The position numbers and the translations under genes are program-made. DNA of 27,623 bases, from assembly GCA_028818385.1 (NCBI GenBank), contig JAPPNY010000231.1:1-27623 (forward strand). Reading direction: 5' to 3'. Below are positions 23,710 through 27,623 of the stretch, in pieces. The first letter of the stretch is position 1. Every line of letters starts with the position of its first letter. The stretch comes from Spirochaetaceae bacterium (lineage in GTDB: Bacteria; Spirochaetota; Spirochaetia; SZUA-6; Bin103). Below the pieces are notes generated by a model. That model did no database searches, was not told where the DNA came from, and saw only the letters and a list, made by a program, of their open reading frames with translations.

Positions 23710-23725
23710 CACGGATCGCTCCGTG
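23710..23725 (-). other. 6-bp hairpin with GNRA-type loop just after the binding-protein stop
   Basis: CACGGA and TCCGTG pair around GCGA, a stable GNRA tetraloop, starting 1 nt after the TAG at 23727-23729. Together with the larger hairpin downstream it makes a two-hairpin 3' end for the binding-protein cistron. Confidence 0.4.
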
Positions 23726-23726
23726 G

Positions 23727-25349
23727 CTAGTTCAGGTGGGCGTTATGGATGTCCACCACGCGCTGGTAATCCGCGGTGTCCTTGACTCCCTGGATGTAGG
23801 CATCCCAGTCGTCGAAGCTCATCTGACCGGTGATCAGCTTGGTCATGCCCTCTTCCACCGCGGTGTCCACGGCACCCCGTATCTCTCTCACGGTCGCCAG
23901 TTCGTCCTGGGTGAGATTGATGGGAGGCGCGTACTCGTGTGACCGGGGAGCGCCGTCGAACTCGTCGCTCCACGCGAAGACGCTCGCCGGCTTGAAGAAC
24001 TCCCCGCCGCCGTACGCCACGGGCGTCTCCCAGAGCTGGCCGCGCGGTTCCCAGTCGAGAATGGTCGGCAGCGACAGCATCGGGTAGCCGAATCCCGAGC
24101 CGATGGCTCCCCACTCCGCCAGCTTGATGGAGCGGTCGGCTCCCGTCAGGTCCATGATCACCGGCGCCCAGCTCTTCTTGCCGTTGCTGTCCACCGTGTA
24201 CGTCTCACCCTCGATGCCCCAATTGGCATAATCGATCACTTCCTGCGAGAACGCGAAGTCCAGCAGCTTGACCAGCAGTGCCGGGTGCTCGAAGTCGGCG
24301 TTGATGTGGGCGTTCACCCTGATGAAGTTGTTGCCCTTCTTGTTGATGTTGGGCTTCCAGCCCGGCTGTCCGTCGAATCCCGTGGGCCTCGGCATCACCC
24401 CCCATACGACCTCGGGGTATTCCGGATTGTTGTGCCGGTTGGACACGTTGAGGGCGAACTGGTTGGGGATCATGAAGGTCCGGTCCTGCAGCGACTTGGC
24501 CGGCAGGTCGTCCGGGTTCTGCGTGAAGAACTCCGGCTGCAGGAGCCCCTCTTCGTAGAGCCGGGCCACGTACTCGATGCTCTGCCTGAACCGCTCTTCC
24601 TGGTCGATGGGACCATAGATGTACTTGCTGCCGTCGTAGTAGACCCCGAAGTCCACCCGGTTGATCAGCATGATCACCCGCGGGATTCCGTACCACTGCG
24701 GCGCGACGTAGGACTCCATCGGATACGAGTCCGGATACAATCCCTTCAACGCCGCGAGCACGTCGTACAGCTCATCGAGCGTCTCCGGCACCTGCAGATC
24801 GTGCGTCTCGTAGGTGTCCATCCGGGCCGCCCATACCCACTGCGATCCTTCGTCCGGGGAAGCCTGCCCGTAGGCGAACCCCCACACCTTGCCGGTGTCG
24901 AACCCGGCCCGCTCCAGGTTGTAGTTCTCCGTTCCCAGCCACTCCTTGTAGTAGAGCAGTTCGTCTTCGTAGTCCAGGATGTTGATGATCTGGCCCAGCT
25001 CGCCGAGGTTGTTGATGGTCTCCACATTCCCGCTCGCGCTGAAGACGTCATGCAGATCACCGCTGGCAAGGTAGACGGCCTGCCGGTCCCGGTGATCTCC
25101 CGGCGGCAGCAACACCCACTCGATCTCGATCGGCATGCCCAGGTATCTCTCTGCGGCCGCTACGATCGCCATCTGCGACGGCCACTCCGAGATATGGACT
25201 TCCGCCCCCGGCTCTCCCATGTAGCTGGAGAACTGCAGCACCTCGGGCATCCCTTCCGCCATCTCCTCGCTCGCGCTCGCGCCCGCGATCAGGGCGGAGA
25301 GGCACAGGAATGTCACTCCCAGCACCATGTGCTTGTTCAGCTTCGTCAC
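23727..25349 (-). CDS. periplasmic extracellular solute-binding protein (LplA/YtcQ-like, sugar ABC transporter)
   Basis: A 540-aa protein. From GTG 25349 the N-terminus is VTKLNKHMVLGVTF, then an LCLSALIAGASA hydrophobic core and a likely signal-peptidase I site after ASA (before SEEMAEG). There is no lipobox Cys, so it should be soluble in a periplasm. The body has the large SBP family 1 character of LplA/YtcQ proteins, which capture oligosaccharides: LFEL-like lobes are not obvious, but VYLASGDLHDVFSASG, YPDSYPMESY and LDFAFSQEVIDYANWG are typical. The GTG has GAGG 7 nt upstream. A longer in-frame GTG start at 25421 would put 24 polar residues before the leader and is unlikely. It follows the two permease genes, the usual order in Lpl-type operons. 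Confidence 0.85.
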   Translation of the reverse strand: MTKLNKHMVLGVTFLCLSALIAGASASEEMAEGMPEVLQFSSYMGEPGAEVHISEWPSQMAIVAAAERYLGMPIEIEWVLLPPGDHRDRQAVYLASGDLHDVFSASGNVETINNLGELGQIINILDYEDELLYYKEWLGTENYNLERAGFDTGKVWGFAYGQASPDEGSQWVWAARMDTYETHDLQVPETLDELYDVLAALKGLYPDSYPMESYVAPQWYGIPRVIMLINRVDFGVYYDGSKYIYGPIDQEERFRQSIEYVARLYEEGLLQPEFFTQNPDDLPAKSLQDRTFMIPNQFALNVSNRHNNPEYPEVVWGVMPRPTGFDGQPGWKPNINKKGNNFIRVNAHINADFEHPALLVKLLDFAFSQEVIDYANWGIEGETYTVDSNGKKSWAPVIMDLTGADRSIKLAEWGAIGSGFGYPMLSLPTILDWEPRGQLWETPVAYGGGEFFKPASVFAWSDEFDGAPRSHEYAPPINLTQDELATVREIRGAVDTAVEEGMTKLITGQMSFDDWDAYIQGVKDTADYQRVVDIHNAHLN

Positions 25350-25351
25350 GT

Positions 25352-25423
25352 TTACACCTCGCTTCGTGTGTGTCTCGCGGACGCGTACGCCGTCCGCTCC
25401 GATCTCCTGAATTGATACCACAT
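25352..25423 (-). CDS. possible 23-aa leader ORF ahead of the binding-protein gene
   Basis: ATG 25423, 9 nt after a GGAG, opens 23 codons (MWYQFRRSERTAYASARH then TRSEV) ending TAA 2 nt before the binding-protein GTG. The TAA lies between the GAGG ribosome site and that start. It is rich in Arg. It could act as a coupling or regulatory leader. A still shorter frame (MEGD, 25442-25428) behind a very good GGGAGG lies just upstream. Neither can be distinguished from chance by sequence alone. Confidence 0.2.
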   Translation of the reverse strand: MWYQFRRSERTAYASARHTRSEV

Positions 25424-25468
25424 TCGTTCAGTCTCCTTCCATCGCACCTCCCTGCCACCGCACGCCGG

Positions 25469-26371
25469 TCAACCCTTCAGCGATCCCACGATCAGCCCTC
25501 TCATGAAGTACCGCTGCGCGTACGGAAACATGATCACGATCGGCACCAGGACGATGACGACCGCCGCGAACTGTATGTTCTTCGGATGGATGACCCCCTC
25601 CATCATCGCCAGTATGCGAGGATCTTCGGAGTCGAACAGGTGGTGCAGCGTGTCCTCCAGCACCACCAGCCGCCGCAGGATCATCTGCAGCGGATGCCGC
25701 TCCGGATCGGTCAGGTATATCAGCGCCTCGAACCAGCGATTCCAGTGCCCGACGATCGTGAACAGGGCGAACGTCGCCAGCAGCGCCGTCGATATCGGCA
25801 GCACGATGCGGAAGAGGATCGTGAAGTCGTTCGCCCCGTCGATGTACGCGGATTCCCGCAGTGACTCCGGGTGGTTCTGAAAGAACGTCCTGAAGACGAT
25901 GACCGTAAACGCGGCGACCGAGCCCGGTATCACCATCACCCAGAAGGTGTCCATCCCGCCCAGGGTCTTGATCAACAGGAAGGTCGGAATCAGGCCGCCC
26001 GAGAAGAACATGGTGATCGCCAGGTAGACGGTCAGGAACTTCCGCAACACGAACGTCTTGATCGACAGCGAGTACGCGATCATCGACGTCAACATGATGG
26101 TCACGAACGTGCCGACGCCGGCATACAGCACGGTATTGGCATACGCCCGCCACAGCAGGCGATAGCTGAGGATGTAGGAATACCCCTTCAGGGTCGGCCT
26201 TTTCGGATACCAATCGACCTCCCCGAGCAGGATCGCCGTAGGATCGCTCAGCGAAAGGGCGATGACCCGGGCCATGGGATACAGCCACACGACGCCCATC
26301 ACCACCAGGAAGGCGTGGTTGACCACGTTGAAGAGCACCGACCCCCAGGTGCGGTCCTCGATCATCGCCAT
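25469..26371 (-). CDS. carbohydrate ABC transporter permease (LplC/YtcP-like)
   Basis: A 300-aa inner-membrane protein with about six hydrophobic segments: roughly 15-37, 78-103, 113-135, 143-162, 193-215 and 267-286. The cytoplasmic coupling loop is ESAYIDGANDFTILFRIVLP (173-192), the EAA motif contacting the ATPase. Length and the ending MRGLIVGSLKG are characteristic of the LplC branch of the MalG-like permeases. It forms a heterodimer with the LplB-like partner encoded 18 nt upstream. No ATPase gene is in the operon; Lpl-type systems usually borrow a shared MsmK-like ATPase encoded elsewhere. ATG 26371 has only a loose GGGG upstream; ATG 26365 is an alternative. Confidence 0.9.
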   Translation of the reverse strand: MAMIEDRTWGSVLFNVVNHAFLVVMGVVWLYPMARVIALSLSDPTAILLGEVDWYPKRPTLKGYSYILSYRLLWRAYANTVLYAGVGTFVTIMLTSMIAYSLSIKTFVLRKFLTVYLAITMFFSGGLIPTFLLIKTLGGMDTFWVMVIPGSVAAFTVIVFRTFFQNHPESLRESAYIDGANDFTILFRIVLPISTALLATFALFTIVGHWNRWFEALIYLTDPERHPLQMILRRLVVLEDTLHHLFDSEDPRILAMMEGVIHPKNIQFAAVVIVLVPIVIMFPYAQRYFMRGLIVGSLKG

Positions 26372-26389
26372 GCCGCTACCCCAGAGCCG

Positions 26390-27358
26390 TTACCACAGGC
26401 TGGTGTCCGAGATCCGTCTGCTCACCAGGTTGGTGACGTAGAGGAATATGAACGACACGACGCTCATCAGCAGCCCCACGGCGGCCGCGTAGCTGAAATT
26501 CGCGCCCAGTATGCCTTGTCGATAGACGTAGGTGCCGATGATGTCCGCGGTCTCGTAGGTCTGCGGGTTGTACATGAGCAGCACCTTCTCGGTGTCCGCG
26601 TTGCGTATCATCTGACCGACGGCGAGGATCATGAGGATGATCACCGTGGGAGCGATGCCCGGTATGGTGACGTGCCGGATCTTCTGCAGCCGATTGGCGC
26701 CGTCGATGACGGACGCTTCGTACAATTCTGGATTGAGCTGGGTCAGGGCGGCCAGGTAGATGATCGTCCCCACCCCCATGCTCTGCCACATGTCGGAACC
26801 GATATAGAGACTGCGAAACCACTCCGGCAGGGCGAAGAAGTGCAGGGGCTCGATTCCGAGCCGGACCATCAGGGCGTTTATCGGGCCCTCCAGCCCGGCG
26901 AGCTCCTTCAGCATGCCGACGATGATGACCGCCGAGATGAAGCTCGGAAAATACGACAGCGTCTGTATGGACCGCTTGAACCCTGCCGATCGGAGCTCGT
27001 TCAGCAACAGCGCCAGCAGGATCGGCGCCGGGAAGCCGATCGCGAAGTTGAGAAACCCCAGAAGAACCGTGTTTCTGATGATCCGGAATGCGAACGGACT
27101 GGCAAAAAACGACTCGAACCACCGCAGCCCTACCCAGGGGCTGCCGAAGACGCCGCGCACGAAGTGGAAGTTCTGAAACGAGACGACCACCCCGTACATG
27201 GGGAGGTAGGTGAAGACGAACACGACCAGAAAGGCCGGCGCGGCGAGGTACAGCAGGTGTCGCTGGCGGACGCACGTACGGAAGAAGTTGCCCAGTCTGC
27301 CGTCGGCAGTAGCGTCCGCAAGGGCGGATGATACTTCGCCGGGCTCTGTGTTCTTCAC
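26390..27358 (-). CDS. carbohydrate ABC transporter permease (LplB/YtcO-like)
   Basis: A 322-aa inner-membrane protein. After a hydrophilic N-terminus (1-33) come hydrophobic segments at about 34-60, 97-120, 137-152, 193-206, 235-250 and 283-305. The EAA coupling loop is EASVIDGANRLQKIRHVTIP (214-233). The sequence LYLAAPAFLVVFVFTYLPMYG is characteristic of the LplB family, which moves sugars together with LplC. The start is GTG 27358, about 8 nt after a GAGG. It is the first gene of the operon, with the LplC-like gene 18 nt downstream. No regulator gene is in the window. Confidence 0.9.
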   Translation of the reverse strand: MKNTEPGEVSSALADATADGRLGNFFRTCVRQRHLLYLAAPAFLVVFVFTYLPMYGVVVSFQNFHFVRGVFGSPWVGLRWFESFFASPFAFRIIRNTVLLGFLNFAIGFPAPILLALLLNELRSAGFKRSIQTLSYFPSFISAVIIVGMLKELAGLEGPINALMVRLGIEPLHFFALPEWFRSLYIGSDMWQSMGVGTIIYLAALTQLNPELYEASVIDGANRLQKIRHVTIPGIAPTVIILMILAVGQMIRNADTEKVLLMYNPQTYETADIIGTYVYRQGILGANFSYAAAVGLLMSVVSFIFLYVTNLVSRRISDTSLW

Positions 27359-27448
27359 GCCGTGTTCCTCGAGAGGATCCTCCTGTCGTGTCGCGTCGGG
27401 CGGCAGCAGCCGGTCACGGGAGCCGGCCGGGGCGATGCCCTTGTCGTC

Positions 27449-27478
27449 GCGCTATCTTCCGGTTTCGGTGCGCTATCT
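27449..27478. repeat. pair of 9-bp direct repeats in the operon leader
   Basis: GCGCTATCT occurs at 27449-27457 and 27470-27478, 21 bp apart start to start, about two helical turns. The pair lies between the predicted promoter and the lplB-like start, a plausible site for a repressor or activator. Function is inferred only from spacing and position. Confidence 0.4.
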
Positions 27479-27533
27479 GATCTCCGTGGCCGTGCTCACC
27501 ATCCCGTGAGCTCGGGCGTCCGCACTGGGGCCG

Positions 27534-27563
27534 ACGGTAGCGCTCGGCCGGATTCGGTGTCAA
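27534..27563 (-). promoter_or_regulatory. candidate promoter of the ABC/propeller/LamG operon
   Basis: On the minus strand a consensus TTGACA (27563-27558) is followed by an 18-nt spacer and a weak TACCGT (27539-27534). A strong -35 with a weak -10 often goes with activator dependence or tight regulation. The predicted start leaves a leader of roughly 165-170 nt. The rest of 27359-27623 shows no gene. Confidence 0.35.
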
Positions 27564-27573
27564 GCATTCGCAT

Positions 27574-27623
27574 TGCCTCATCAAACATCCACACGAACGA
27601 GAACCGGTGCCTCATCGAAACAT
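27574..27623. repeat. pair of about 15-bp direct repeats upstream of the candidate promoter
   Basis: TGCCTCATCAAACAT (27574-27588) and TGCCTCATCGAAACAT (27608-27623) differ by one inserted base and are 34 bp apart start to start. They lie just upstream of the -35 as transcribed on the minus strand, the usual place for activator sites. A third copy could lie beyond the window edge. Confidence 0.45.

Noticed and set aside
25349..25421. Longer GTG start (25421) for the solute-binding protein
   Set aside because: It would place 24 polar residues before the signal peptide, while GTG 25349 has a well-spaced GAGG and gives a normal leader.
27495..27510. Short inverted repeat CTCAC/GTGAG in the operon leader
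   Set aside because: A 5-bp stem with a 6-nt loop is too weak to separate from chance in GC-rich DNA.

Overview
The window is GC-rich bacterial DNA. It most resembles a marine or host-associated Spirochaetaceae-type genome. That placement is an inference from three things: an Lpl/Ytc-type sugar transporter whose binding protein has a signal-peptidase I leader rather than a lipobox (suggesting a diderm), the phytanoyl-CoA-dioxygenase/enolase-superfamily/Rieske flavour of the accessory genes, and uniform GGGAGG ribosome binding sites. No rRNA, tRNA, CRISPR array or transposase was found.

Left part (1-6501) is a patchwork. A truncated minus-strand gene runs off the left edge (1-282). Next come a phytanoyl-CoA dioxygenase-like gene (512-1393, minus), a decayed N-terminal remnant of a Rieske ring-hydroxylating oxygenase alpha subunit (about 1454-1649), an RHH antitoxin/MazF toxin pair (1676-2264), an enolase-superfamily enzyme (2292-3857) overlapping by 4 nt a Doc/Fic toxin with no visible antitoxin (3854-4273), a VapC/VapB pair on the minus strand (4299-5005), and an ankyrin-repeat protein (5074-6501). 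Both RHH antitoxins have palindromes over their start regions, and the best promoter match for each places transcription start at about the initiation codon.

Right part (6512-27358, all minus strand) reads as one operon of about 21 kb and 11 genes. It starts from a promoter region near 27.5 kb: LplB-like permease, LplC-like permease, periplasmic solute-binding protein, a cytoplasmic five-bladed beta-propeller protein of GH32/GH43 type, and then seven tandem genes for proteins of about 727-748 aa. Each of the seven has the same architecture: LamG/ConA-like domain, two He_PIG-type Ig-like domains, then a second LamG/ConA-like domain. None has a signal peptide. They fall into four subtypes, in transcription order D-C-D-C-B-A-A, and their intergenic junctions are 4-19 nt.

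The seven-paralog array is the most unusual element. It looks like a family diversified by block duplication (D-C twice) and gene conversion (a 224-nt perfectly identical tract in the last two genes) and tied to uptake and processing of a carbohydrate. The ligand, the cellular location of the LamG proteins and the substrate of the propeller protein cannot be read from the sequence.
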